Shown: one piece after another, positions 43,961-51,863 of the stretch | Layout: every line of letters starts with the position of its first letter | Numbering within the stretch: the first letter of the stretch is position 1 | NCBI RefSeq assembly: GCF_000147815.2 | Contig: NC_015957.1 | Coordinates: 7,192,001 to 7,256,000 of the forward strand | DNA: 64,000 nt | Source: Streptomyces violaceusniger Tu 4113 | Lineage (GTDB): Bacteria; Actinomycetota; Actinomycetes; Streptomycetales; Streptomycetaceae | Direction: 5' to 3' | Position numbers and translations under genes: made by a program | The notes under the pieces: model-generated | Told to the model about the DNA's origin: nothing | The model's database searches: none | The model's input: the letters and a program-made list of their open reading frames with translations, nothing else

Positions 43961-45328
43961 GTGACGCCCTCGGCCACCATCACGCTCACCCTCGTCGAGG
44001 GCCGGGTCGAGCCCGGCGCGTACGTCTTCGAGGAGCGCACCACCCGCGTCCTCGGCCGCTCCACCGACTGTTCGCCACAACTGCCCGACGACCCCGACCA
44101 CAAGACCGTCTCCCGCCACCACTGCCTGCTCGACATCAACCCGCCGGACATCCGCATCCGCGACTTCGGCAGCCTCAACGGCACGTACGTCAACGGCGAG
44201 AAGATCGGCCAGCGGCGCCGCGGCCTCACCCCCGAGGAGGCCGTCGCGGATTCCTACCCCGAGCACGACCTCAGGGACGGCGACCGGATCCGCCTCGGTG
44301 ACACCGTGTTCCGCGTCGACATCACGCGGCCGCAGGTCGCCACGCTGAGGCTCGCGCGCTGCGCCAAGTGCGAGCGCGAGCTGGGCGACGAGGCGGGCGG
44401 CCGCCCCGGCGAGTTGTTGTGCGCCGCCTGTCAGGCCCGGCCCGACGCCGTGCTCAAACTGCTGCTCGAGCTGGCGCACGGCGGCCGCGCCGACCTCAAG
44501 GCCATCCGCGGCTACTCGGTGATCCGGGAGCTCGGCCGTGGCGGCATGGGCGCGGTGTACCTGGCCCGGCACGAGGCCACCGGCGTCGAGGTGGCGCTGA
44601 AGGTGATGCTGCCGAAGGTGGCGGCGAGCGAGACGGCGCGCGCCCGGTTCCTGCGCGAGGTGGCGCTCACCCGGGCAATGAAGCATCCGCACGTCGTCGC
44701 GCTGCACGACGCGGGCTTCGGATACGGAACCTTCTATCTGACCACCGAGTTCTGCACCGGCGGCAGCCTGGACCGGCTCGTCGCCGAACGTGGCGGGCGA
44801 CTCCCGGTCGAGGAAGCGGTGCCCATCGCGGTGCAGGCGCTCAAGGGCCTGGAACACGCGCACCGGCAGGGCGTCGTCCACCGCGACCTGAGCCCCTCCA
44901 ACATCCTGCTGCACAGGGAGACCGACGGCTCGACGACGGCGAAGATCGCGGACTTCGGTATCGGAAAGGCCTTTGACCAGGCGGGCCTGAGCGGGCTGAC
45001 ACGCACCGGCACCACAGCGGGCAAACCGATGTTCATGCCGCGCCAACAGGTCATCGACTTCCGCAAGGCCACCCCCGCCATGGACGTCTGGGCATTGGCC
45101 GCCTGCATCTACCACACGCTGACCGGAAGGCCCCCGCGCGAGTTCCCGCGCGCCAAGGACCCCTGGCAGGTCGTCCTGCAAGAGCCGGCGATCCCGATCC
45201 GCCGCCGCGACCCGGCCATCCCACGACGCCTCGCGGAGGTCATCGACACGGCGCTGCGGGAGCACCCCGAGATCGGCTGCGCGAGCGCGGCGGCGCTGCG
45301 CGGGGCGCTGGAGCGGGCGGGGCGGTGA
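43961..45328 (+). CDS. FHA-zinc ribbon-serine/threonine kinase
   Basis: The 455-residue protein starts at GTG 43961 after AAGGAG. The FHA domain (about 8-120) has VLGRSTDCSPQLPDD, TVSRHHCLLDI and DFGSLNGTYVNGEKIG. A four-Cys ribbon follows (CAKCERELG...LCAACQ, about 132-158). The kinase (about 180-445) has IRELGRGGMGAVYLARHEAT, VALKVML, VVHRDLSPSNILL and KIADFGIGKAF, all intact. The FHA domain should bind phospho-threonine, so autophosphorylation or phosphorylation by the upstream WD40 kinase could control it. The kinases are 110 bp apart on the same strand and probably form one operon. Confidence 0.9.
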   Translation: MTPSATITLTLVEGRVEPGAYVFEERTTRVLGRSTDCSPQLPDDPDHKTVSRHHCLLDINPPDIRIRDFGSLNGTYVNGEKIGQRRRGLTPEEAVADSYPEHDLRDGDRIRLGDTVFRVDITRPQVATLRLARCAKCERELGDEAGGRPGELLCAACQARPDAVLKLLLELAHGGRADLKAIRGYSVIRELGRGGMGAVYLARHEATGVEVALKVMLPKVAASETARARFLREVALTRAMKHPHVVALHDAGFGYGTFYLTTEFCTGGSLDRLVAERGGRLPVEEAVPIAVQALKGLEHAHRQGVVHRDLSPSNILLHRETDGSTTAKIADFGIGKAFDQAGLSGLTRTGTTAGKPMFMPRQQVIDFRKATPAMDVWALAACIYHTLTGRPPREFPRAKDPWQVVLQEPAIPIRRRDPAIPRRLAEVIDTALREHPEIGCASAAALRGALERAGR

Positions 45329-45372
45329 GCCCTGACTGCGGCAGTTACGCGGGAGAAACCGGCCAGCTACCG

Positions 45373-45404
45373 TGAGCCGAAGACCGCGGTCCGCGGACCG
45401 CTCA
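45373..45404 (+). terminator. Hairpin downstream of the kinase operon
   Basis: GCGGTCCGCGGACCGC at 45386-45401 is a perfect palindrome, and TGAGC (45373-45377) with GCTCA (45400-45404) can extend it. It lies 45 bases beyond the FHA-kinase stop. The remaining gene-free stretch to 45610 shows nothing else that I can identify. Confidence 0.45.
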
Positions 45405-45610
45405 CAGCGGACTTGCTCGACACTGCTGTGAACCAGCTCACCAGGAGGGGCGGGGCGCACTCCCCGAACCTCGGGGAAACGCACCGACAGAGACCGACAA
45501 CGGCCTGCAAGTCCAACAGTTGGCGCCCTGCATCGAACAAAACCCGATGATTTGCAACGGGAGCCCACGCCCCCGGACCGCCGGCCCCACACCTTGGGCA
45601 GCCGACCGGC

Positions 45611-46546
45611 TCACCGGGCGCCAACGGTCTCCAGCAGGACGTGGAGGTCGTGGGCGGCTTCGGCAGTGGACAGGGTCACGGCGGCGAGGACCGTGGCTGT
45701 CGCGGCGGCGAGGACGGGGTGGCGGCCGAAGGGAGGAGCGAGAAGGGCGGCGACGCGGCGGGGCACGGGTCCGGCGGCGGCGAGTGGGGTGCGGCGGCCG
45801 AGGATGCCCAGAGCGGCGCCCGGAGTGCGGGCGGGGACGTTGTGGGCGGCGAGGGCCGCTTTGCCGACGGTGCGGGCGACCCGCTCGCGGTCGCCGGTGG
45901 CGATGGCCGCGTTCTCATCCGCCCACCGTTCGATGGTGTACGTCACGGCCGTGGCGAGGGGGCGTAGCAGGGGGTTGGCGGCGGCGCCGAGCTGGGTCAG
46001 GGCGACGAAGGCGTAATGGTGGGCCGTCAGGTGGGCGCGTTCGTGGGCGAGCAGGATGTGGCGCTCGGTTTCGTCCAGGGTGTGCAGCATGCCGGTGGAG
46101 ACGACGACGCGGCCGGGCAGGCCGGGGATCGCGAAGGCGTTGGGGGCCTCGTCCTCGATCACGACCAGGCCGTCTTCGGCGGGCATGCAGGCAGCTTCCA
46201 GGGCGGCGGTGGCCAGAGTGCGGGCGCGTCGCCAGAGCATGCGGGCGGCCATGAGGACGGCGGCGCCGAGCAGTAGCCCGGCGACCAGGGCGACGGACAG
46301 TTCGGCGGGATCGTCGCGCTGCGCGGTGTGGGCCGACCAGTGGCCGAGGCCGGCCGGCTCAGGGAAGCGGATCAGCCCGGTGATGGCCAGCAGCCCCAGT
46401 GAGATGGTGGTCGCCGTGCCCAGTACGAAGGCCGAGGCGGTGAGCAGCCAGGTCGCCAGGCGGGGTTCGCATCGCTCCGCCAGGGGGCGTACTCCGAGGG
46501 GAGCGAGCAGGGAGAGCAGCAGGGGGATGTAGACGGCGATGCGCAT
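45611..46546 (-). CDS. M56 (BlaR1-type) membrane zinc peptidase, copy 1
   Basis: The 311-residue protein has several membrane segments (about residues 3-22, 35-58 and 85-105) and the zinc site LLAHERAHLTAHHY near residue 170 (HExxH). A Glu-containing third-ligand region follows (ERWADENAAI). It ends with a hydrophobic C-terminal stretch, as in the actinobacterial M56 proteins that lack the beta-lactam sensor domain of BlaR1. It lies 15 bp after the BlaI repressor gene and is co-transcribed with it. In known systems the peptidase responds to cell-wall stress and inactivates BlaI. Confidence 0.88.
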   Translation of the reverse strand: MRIAVYIPLLLSLLAPLGVRPLAERCEPRLATWLLTASAFVLGTATTISLGLLAITGLIRFPEPAGLGHWSAHTAQRDDPAELSVALVAGLLLGAAVLMAARMLWRRARTLATAALEAACMPAEDGLVVIEDEAPNAFAIPGLPGRVVVSTGMLHTLDETERHILLAHERAHLTAHHYAFVALTQLGAAANPLLRPLATAVTYTIERWADENAAIATGDRERVARTVGKAALAAHNVPARTPGAALGILGRRTPLAAAGPVPRRVAALLAPPFGRHPVLAAATATVLAAVTLSTAEAAHDLHVLLETVGAR

Positions 46547-46561
46547 CTGGGCCGCCTCTTC

Positions 46562-46939
46562 CTACTGGTCGGGGTCGAGCAGTTGGCGCAGCAGGTCCGC
46601 GTCGGTGGTGGACAGCTCGTCGGCGAAGCGGGCGAGGACGTCCTGGCGGTCGGACCGCTCTTCCAGGACCGAGCGCATGCGGCGGGCGGCGAAGCCGGGG
46701 TCGTCGGTCACGGGGGCGTAGGCGTAGGCCCGGCCGCGCGGGGTGCGGGTGAGCAACTGCTTGGTATGCATCCGGGTGAGGATCGTCACCACGCTGTTGT
46801 AGGCCAGCTCGTCGCCGAGGCGTTCGGTGACCTCCCGGGGGGTCAGCGCGCCGTCGGCCCGCTGCAGCAGTTCGAGGATCTCGGCCTCGCGCGCACCGTT
46901 GGGCCGCTTGGGCCCGTGTCCTGGCGTGCGGATGCCCAT
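46562..46939 (-). CDS. BlaI/MecI/CopY-family repressor, copy 1
   Basis: The 125-residue winged-helix protein begins MGIRTPGHGPKRPNGAREAE and contains LTPREVTERLGDELAYNSVVTILTRM, given in parts: LAYNSVVTILTRMHTKQLLT is the recognition-helix region. PRGRAYAYAPV is the wing, and the C-terminal dimerisation helices follow. ATG 46939 follows GGGGAGG. It precedes an M56 peptidase and is divergent from a DedA gene, with TACA/TGTA palindromes in the intergenic space. It probably represses both transcripts until the peptidase relieves it. Confidence 0.9.
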   Translation of the reverse strand: MGIRTPGHGPKRPNGAREAEILELLQRADGALTPREVTERLGDELAYNSVVTILTRMHTKQLLTRTPRGRAYAYAPVTDDPGFAARRMRSVLEERSDRQDVLARFADELSTTDADLLRQLLDPDQ

Positions 46940-46964
46940 GCGGTTGGCCTCCCCTCTCTCATCA

Positions 46965-46997
46965 CCTACACTCGCGTAGGACTCCTACACGGGTGTA
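46965..46997. promoter_or_regulatory. Tandem BlaI-type operators between BlaI 1 and DedA 1
   Basis: CCTACACTCGCGTAGG (46965-46980, arms CCTAC/GTAGG) is followed by TACACGGGTGTA (46986-46997, arms TACAC/GTGTA). Known BlaI/MecI boxes are palindromes with TACA and TGTA half-sites, so both fit. They sit 26-58 bases before the BlaI start and 85-117 before the DedA start. Confidence 0.7.
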
Positions 46998-47081
46998 AAA
47001 GCTGTTGTCTCCCAAGTGTGCCATGCACGCGTGCCCGGCAGAACTCTGCCTTCGGCCGGCACGGCCGGAAAGGACCCTGCG

Positions 47082-47663
47082 GTGCCCTTGGCCCTCAACC
47101 CGCTGGATGCCGCCGAACTGCTGACAGCGTTCGGCACGGCGGGGGTTTTCGTGGCGCTGTTCGCCGAGACCGGGCTGCTGATCGGCTTCTCCCTGCCCGG
47201 TGCGCTGCTCGCTGCCGCGGCCGGGGCGCTGTTCGGCGCCCAGACCGGCCATCTGATCGGCCGCCGCGCCGGGCGGGCCGTGCCGGTCCGTACCCGCGGC
47301 CGGCACCTGATCGACGGGGTGAGGCGTGCGGAGGAGCTGCTCGCCCGCTACGGCCATGGCAGGGCAATCGTGCTCGCCCGGTTCATCCCGGTCCTGCGGA
47401 CCGTGCTCAACCCGCTCGCCGGGATGGTCCGGGTGCCCGCCCGCACCTTCGCACTGTGGCAGGTGGCCGGAGGCGTGGTGTGGACGGCGGGCCTGGTGGT
47501 CGGCGGCTACGCCCTGGGCGCGAGAATCCCGAACCTCGACCGCTGCCTGCTCCCTCTGGTCGCGGTGATCGTCGCCGTCTCCTTGCTGCCACTTGCCCTG
47601 GAAGCGCTCAGGTCCCGCCGGACCCCCATCGCCGCGGAGCCGACCGTGGGGAGCGCCAAGTGA
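47082..47663 (+). CDS. DedA-family membrane protein, shortened copy 1
   Basis: The 193-residue VTT-domain protein has the conserved VFVALFAETGLLIGFSLPG and LARFIPVLRTVLNPLAGMVR. Compared with DedA 2 of this window (227 residues), 25 residues are missing after LPG, and the Asp of LPGDS is replaced by Ala. DedA proteins use acidic residues near this site, and several move undecaprenyl phosphate back across the membrane. The protein may therefore be altered or inactive. GTG 47082 follows AAAGGA. It is divergent from BlaI 1, and its stop overlaps the GT4 gene start. Confidence 0.82.
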   Translation: MPLALNPLDAAELLTAFGTAGVFVALFAETGLLIGFSLPGALLAAAAGALFGAQTGHLIGRRAGRAVPVRTRGRHLIDGVRRAEELLARYGHGRAIVLARFIPVLRTVLNPLAGMVRVPARTFALWQVAGGVVWTAGLVVGGYALGARIPNLDRCLLPLVAVIVAVSLLPLALEALRSRRTPIAAEPTVGSAK

Positions 47664-48877
47664 AGATCACCTTCCTGATCCACAATGTGTACGCGATCGG
47701 CGGCACGATCCGCACCACACTCAATCTCGCCGGCGTGCTCGCCGACCAGCACGAGGTGACGATCGTGTCGATGCTCCGCCACCGCACCCGCCCGCGGTTC
47801 GTCATCGATCCACGGGTGACGGTGGTGCCCCTGGTCGACATACGGGAGAACAGTGCGGACGAGGGCGATCCGCTGCTGCACCGGCCGGCCGAGGTCTTCC
47901 CCACCGCCGAGAAGCGGTACAAGCAGTACAGCCGCCTCACCGACCAGCGGGCGCGGGAGTACCTGCGGAGCTGCGACGCGGACGTGATCATCGGCACCCG
48001 GCCGGGCATCAATGTGTACCTGGCCCGCTTCGCCCCGCCCCGGGCGCTGCGCATCGCCCAGGAACACCTCACCCACGACACGCACACCAAGAAGTTGCGC
48101 GCCCAACTCGCCCGCCAGTACCGCGACCTGGATGCCGTGGTCACCACGACAGACGCCGACGCGGCCGTCTACCGGGCGAGGATGCGGCTGCCGGGCGTGC
48201 GGATCCTGGCCATACCCAACAGCGTGCCCGACCCCGGCCTGCCGCCCACCGACGGCAGCGCCCCCGTCATCGCCGCGGCCGGACGGCTGGTGCGCGCCAA
48301 GCGGTTCGACCTGCTCATCGAGGCATTCACCGATGTCGCCGCCAAGCACCCCGACTGGTCGCTGCGCGTTTACGGCGCGGGCGCCGACAAGGAACGGCTC
48401 CAGCGGCTGATCGAGGAGCAGGGTCTGGGAGGCCGGGCGGTGCTGATGGGCGCGGTGTCCCCGATCGAGGCCGAGTTCGCGAAGGCGTCGATCGTCGCCT
48501 CCGCCTCCGACGCGGAGTCCTTCGGCATGACGCTGGTCGAGGCGATGCGCTGTGGCATACCGGTGGTCGCCACCGATTGCCCGCTCGGCCCCGCCGAGAT
48601 CATCGACGAGGGCGTCGACGGCCGCCTGGTCCCCATGGGCGACCGGCAGGCGCTGGCCGCCGCGCTGGGCGACCTGATCGCCGACGAGTCCGGCCGCCGC
48701 CGCATGGGCGAGGCCGCCCGCGCCGCGGCCCGCCGCTTCGATCCGGCCCATGTGGCCCACGCCTACGAGGAACTGTTCGGCGACCTCGCGGCCACGCGTT
48801 CCCCCCGTGCCTGGCAGCGCCGCAAGGCCCACTGGCGCAACCGCGCGGGCCGGGCCCTGCGCCGTCTGCGCCGCTGA
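47660..48877 (+). CDS. GT4-family glycosyltransferase
   Basis: The 405-residue GT-B enzyme begins MKITFLIHNVYAIGGTIRTT. It has the donor-side AAGRLVRAKRFDLLIEAF and the E-x7-E motif ESFGMTLVEAMRCGIPVVAT, both intact. No transmembrane segment is seen apart from a basic C-terminal tail (WRNRAGRALRRLRR) that could bind the membrane. The GTG start overlaps the DedA stop (GTGA), so the genes are translationally coupled. With UppP and a GT39-like protein next in line, the likely product is an envelope polysaccharide or teichoic-acid-like glycan; the sugar is unknown. Confidence 0.85.
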   Translation: MKITFLIHNVYAIGGTIRTTLNLAGVLADQHEVTIVSMLRHRTRPRFVIDPRVTVVPLVDIRENSADEGDPLLHRPAEVFPTAEKRYKQYSRLTDQRAREYLRSCDADVIIGTRPGINVYLARFAPPRALRIAQEHLTHDTHTKKLRAQLARQYRDLDAVVTTTDADAAVYRARMRLPGVRILAIPNSVPDPGLPPTDGSAPVIAAAGRLVRAKRFDLLIEAFTDVAAKHPDWSLRVYGAGADKERLQRLIEEQGLGGRAVLMGAVSPIEAEFAKASIVASASDAESFGMTLVEAMRCGIPVVATDCPLGPAEIIDEGVDGRLVPMGDRQALAAALGDLIADESGRRRMGEAARAAARRFDPAHVAHAYEELFGDLAATRSPRAWQRRKAHWRNRAGRALRRLRR

Positions 48878-48971
48878 CCCCGATTCCGCTGACCGCGGTC
48901 GCCGCGCCGTTCCCCAGCGAACACGGCCCGCTCCATCCACCTCCACCCCACCACCACAGAAACGGATCCAG

Positions 48972-49808
48972 ATGAGTGCCATCAGCATCGGCCAAGCGGC
49001 CATCCTCGGCATCGTCGAAGGCATCACGGAGTTCCTCCCCGTCTCCTCCACCGGTCATCTGAAGATCACCGAAGGACTGATGGGCATCCCGGTCGACGAC
49101 ACCTCCGTGGTCGGCTTCACCGCCGTCATCCAGGTCGGCGCGATCGCCGCGGTGCTGGTGTACTTCTTCAACGACATCGTGCGGATCGTCTCCGCCTGGG
49201 GCCGCGGACTCGCCCACCGCGATCAGCGGTACCACCACGACTACAAGTTCGCCTGGTGGGTCATCTACGCCACCATCCCGATCGTGATCGTGGGCCTGGC
49301 CGCCAAACCGCTCATCGAAGGCCCGCTCGCATCCCTGTGGGTGGTCGCCGGCTCCCTCATCGTCGGGTCCGGCGTGATGTGGGTGGCCGACCAGATGGGC
49401 CGCCACAAGCGCGGCGAGGACGACACGGGCTTCAAGGACGCCATGCTGGTCGGCTGCTCGCAGATCCTCGCGCTGCTCTTCCCCGGCTTCTCACGCTCCG
49501 GCGCCACCATGTCCACCGCGCTCATCCTCGACCTGGACCGGGTCGCCGCCACCCGCCTGTCCTTCTTCCTCGGCATCCCGGCGCTGACCGGCGCGGGCCT
49601 GTACGAGCTGAAGGACGCCGTCGGCGCCGGGGTCGGCACCGTCCCCCTCGTGGTGGGCACCGCCGTCTCGTTCGTGGTCGCCTACGCCTCGATCGCCTGG
49701 CTGCTGAAGTTCATCGCCAAGCACTCCTTCAACGCCTTCGTCGTCTACCGCATCGCCATCGGCCTGCTGCTGTTCGGCCTGCTGGGTAGCGGGGCGCTCA
49801 CCGCGTGA
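48972..49808 (+). CDS. uppP: Undecaprenyl-diphosphatase
   Basis: The 278-residue integral membrane protein has both UppP/BacA signatures: EGITEFLPVSSTGHL near residue 16 and the PGFSRSGATMSTAL motif near 177. It removes a phosphate from undecaprenyl pyrophosphate to regenerate the C55-P carrier of cell-wall synthesis and gives bacitracin resistance. ATG 48972 lies 94 bp after the GT4 stop, and the stop overlaps the next gene (GTGA). Being inside a BlaI-controlled transcript is unusual for a housekeeping-type enzyme, so this is probably a stress-inducible extra copy. Confidence 0.93.
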   Translation: MSAISIGQAAILGIVEGITEFLPVSSTGHLKITEGLMGIPVDDTSVVGFTAVIQVGAIAAVLVYFFNDIVRIVSAWGRGLAHRDQRYHHDYKFAWWVIYATIPIVIVGLAAKPLIEGPLASLWVVAGSLIVGSGVMWVADQMGRHKRGEDDTGFKDAMLVGCSQILALLFPGFSRSGATMSTALILDLDRVAATRLSFFLGIPALTGAGLYELKDAVGAGVGTVPLVVGTAVSFVVAYASIAWLLKFIAKHSFNAFVVYRIAIGLLLFGLLGSGALTA

Positions 49809-51250
49809 TCGCTTCGCGTAAGGTCATCCGCCCGCCACGCCGGATCCCGTGGTTGGTGCTGGCAGCCCTCGCCTATGCCGTAGCCCAACTCACCCTTGTG
49901 GTACCGCATCTGGGGCTGGGCTGGGACGAAACGGTGTACCTCTCCCAGGTCGACCCGCACCGCCCGGCGGCGTACTTCAGCGCCCCGCGCTCGCGTGGCA
50001 TCAGCCTTCTGGCCGCCCCCGTGCTCGCCGTCACCGACTCCACCACCGTGCTCCGGGTCGTCCTGGCGCTGCTGTCCGCCGCCGCCCTGTACGCGGCCTA
50101 CCGCGTCTGGCAGCCGATGCTCGGCCCCGGACGGACCGCCCTGGCCGCACTGCTGTTCGCCGGCCTGTGGACGACCCTGCTCTACGGGCCGCAGGCCATG
50201 CCCAACCTGTGGGTGGCCCTGTCCGCGGTGGCGGCCGTCGGCTGCTTCCTGCGGGCCGCACACCCCCCTGCGGGGCGGCGGACCCTGCTCGGCCTGGGCG
50301 CCATGGTCGCGGCCGCCACCTGCTTCCGCTTCTCCGACGGCGTCTGGCTCGCCCTGCCCCTGCTCGCGGCGTGCGCGATCGTCCCGGCCTGGCGGCGACC
50401 GGCGCCCGCGCTCGCCGTCGTCGGCGGGTTCGCCGTGGGTGGCGCCGAGTGGATCGCGGAGGCGTACGTACGCTGGGGCGGGGTCGGCGCCCGGCTGCGC
50501 CTCTCCAGCATCACCGAGGGCGGCATGGGCGCGCGCTGGGCGGGCGGCATGGCATGGCGCAGCCTCAACGGCCCCCTGCTCTGCCGCCCCTGCCACGTCC
50601 CGCTCACCCACCCCGAACTCACCCTGTGGTGGCTGGCCCTGCCCGCCCTCGCCCTCATCGCCTGCGTCCTGGCCTGGCGGGCCCGGCGCGACGCGGTCAT
50701 CCTGCTCCCCATCGCCTGCGCCGCCACGCTGAGCATCCCCTACCTGCTGCTCATCGGCTACTCCGCGCCGCGCTTCCTGCTGCCCGTCTACGCCCTGCTG
50801 TCCCCTCCGCTCGCCACCCTGGCCGCACACTCCGCGCACGCCATCCGCCCGCCCCGCACCCGCGCCCTGGCCGCCGGGCTGGCAGCCGCGCTGCTCGCCC
50901 TGCACCTGTCCGCGCAGTACAAGGTCCTCGACCGCAACACGGCCACCGCCCGCGCCACCGCCGCCCGCTACCGCACCGCCGCCCACGACCTGCGCCGCCT
51001 CGGACTCACCCCGCCCTGCCTGGTCAGCGGCACTCACGCGCCACCCATCGGCTACGACGCCGGCTGCGCCTCCGCCAACGTCGGCGGCAACAACCGCAAC
51101 ACCACCGCACAGGCCCTGCTGCACCGCGCCGCCCGCGAACCCGCCGCCATCCTCGCCAGGGCCCACTCCGGCCCTCCCCGCTACGCCCGCACCTGGACCC
51201 CGCACCCCCTGCCGGGCGCCGGGCTCACGGCCTACACGCCTCCCCATTGA
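49805..51250 (+). CDS. GT39/ArnT-like polytopic glycosyltransferase
   Basis: The 481-residue membrane protein has about ten hydrophobic segments. The first loop motif HLGLGWDETVYLSQVDP contains the Asp-Glu pair typical of GT-C enzymes (GT39, GT83 and relatives) that use polyprenyl-phosphate sugars. A soluble C-terminal part follows (CLVSGTHAPPIGYDAGCASA). The GTG start overlaps the uppP stop. A GT-C enzyme consumes C55-P-linked sugar and releases C55-P outside, which fits neighbours that recycle the carrier. The acceptor is unknown. Confidence 0.75.
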   Translation: MIASRKVIRPPRRIPWLVLAALAYAVAQLTLVVPHLGLGWDETVYLSQVDPHRPAAYFSAPRSRGISLLAAPVLAVTDSTTVLRVVLALLSAAALYAAYRVWQPMLGPGRTALAALLFAGLWTTLLYGPQAMPNLWVALSAVAAVGCFLRAAHPPAGRRTLLGLGAMVAAATCFRFSDGVWLALPLLAACAIVPAWRRPAPALAVVGGFAVGGAEWIAEAYVRWGGVGARLRLSSITEGGMGARWAGGMAWRSLNGPLLCRPCHVPLTHPELTLWWLALPALALIACVLAWRARRDAVILLPIACAATLSIPYLLLIGYSAPRFLLPVYALLSPPLATLAAHSAHAIRPPRTRALAAGLAAALLALHLSAQYKVLDRNTATARATAARYRTAAHDLRRLGLTPPCLVSGTHAPPIGYDAGCASANVGGNNRNTTAQALLHRAAREPAAILARAHSGPPRYARTWTPHPLPGAGLTAYTPPH

Positions 51251-51342
51251 CCGGCGGCCGTGCCGAAACCGGCCGCGGGCAAGTCCTGCTTGCGCAGCGG
51301 GTTGGAGTCGACATCTCGTACGCCTCCGGCTGGATACCGGGC

Positions 51343-51590
51343 TCAGGCGCAGAACACCTCGCCGCCCGCGGAGCGGGCCAGACGGCACGCGAGCGGCAGC
51401 CCGAGACCCGCTCCGTGGTGACCGTCGCCGGGATCGGCGCGCCGCCCCGGTTGGCAGAACTCTCCGACGGACACCTCCGGTACTCCCGGCCCGTCGTCGC
51501 GGTGATGTCGATCGCCACGCCGCCGGACCCTGGGCCGTCCCATCACGGTGACGGTGGAACGGGCGTAGCGGACGGCGTTGGCACCGGCCG
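51343..51590 (-). pseudogene. C-terminal fragment of a histidine kinase gene
   Basis: The minus-strand frame reads NAVRYARSTVTV, DDGPGVPEVSVGEF, CQPGRRADPGDGHHGAGLGL and PLACRLARSAGGEVF. This matches the ATPase end of the intact kinase at 56491-57876 (NALRYARSSVVV...GAGLGLPLARRLARSAGGEV). The N-box is altered and the middle is frameshifted at the nucleotide level. The rest of the gene-free region 51251-51863 shows an unassigned open frame (WVALVDRGNGYVEACDIVRW) that I cannot place. Confidence 0.75.
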
Positions 51591-51863
51591 GCGTTCGCAC
51601 TCCGACGACCTGTGACCGGCGCTCGTAGGCCAGGAATCCCGGGTGACGGTCAGCACGGGCGACACAGCCCTTGTCCCCATGGGCCGCGTCGCCCGTGCCG
51701 CATATGGGCCCGACCAGTGCCGCCCCGTCGGACGGCCACCGCACGATGTCGCATGCCTCGACGTATCCGTTTCCGCGATCGACGAGCGCGACCCACCGCC
51801 GGCCCATGCGGGCGGTGGCCCGCACAGGCGGTCCCTTCGACGGCTGGGCGTTGGGTCAGCAGG

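Noticed and set aside
45641..45967. Plus-strand frame opposite M56 copy 1
   Set aside because: Shadow of a gene with a clear HExxH zinc motif on the minus strand.
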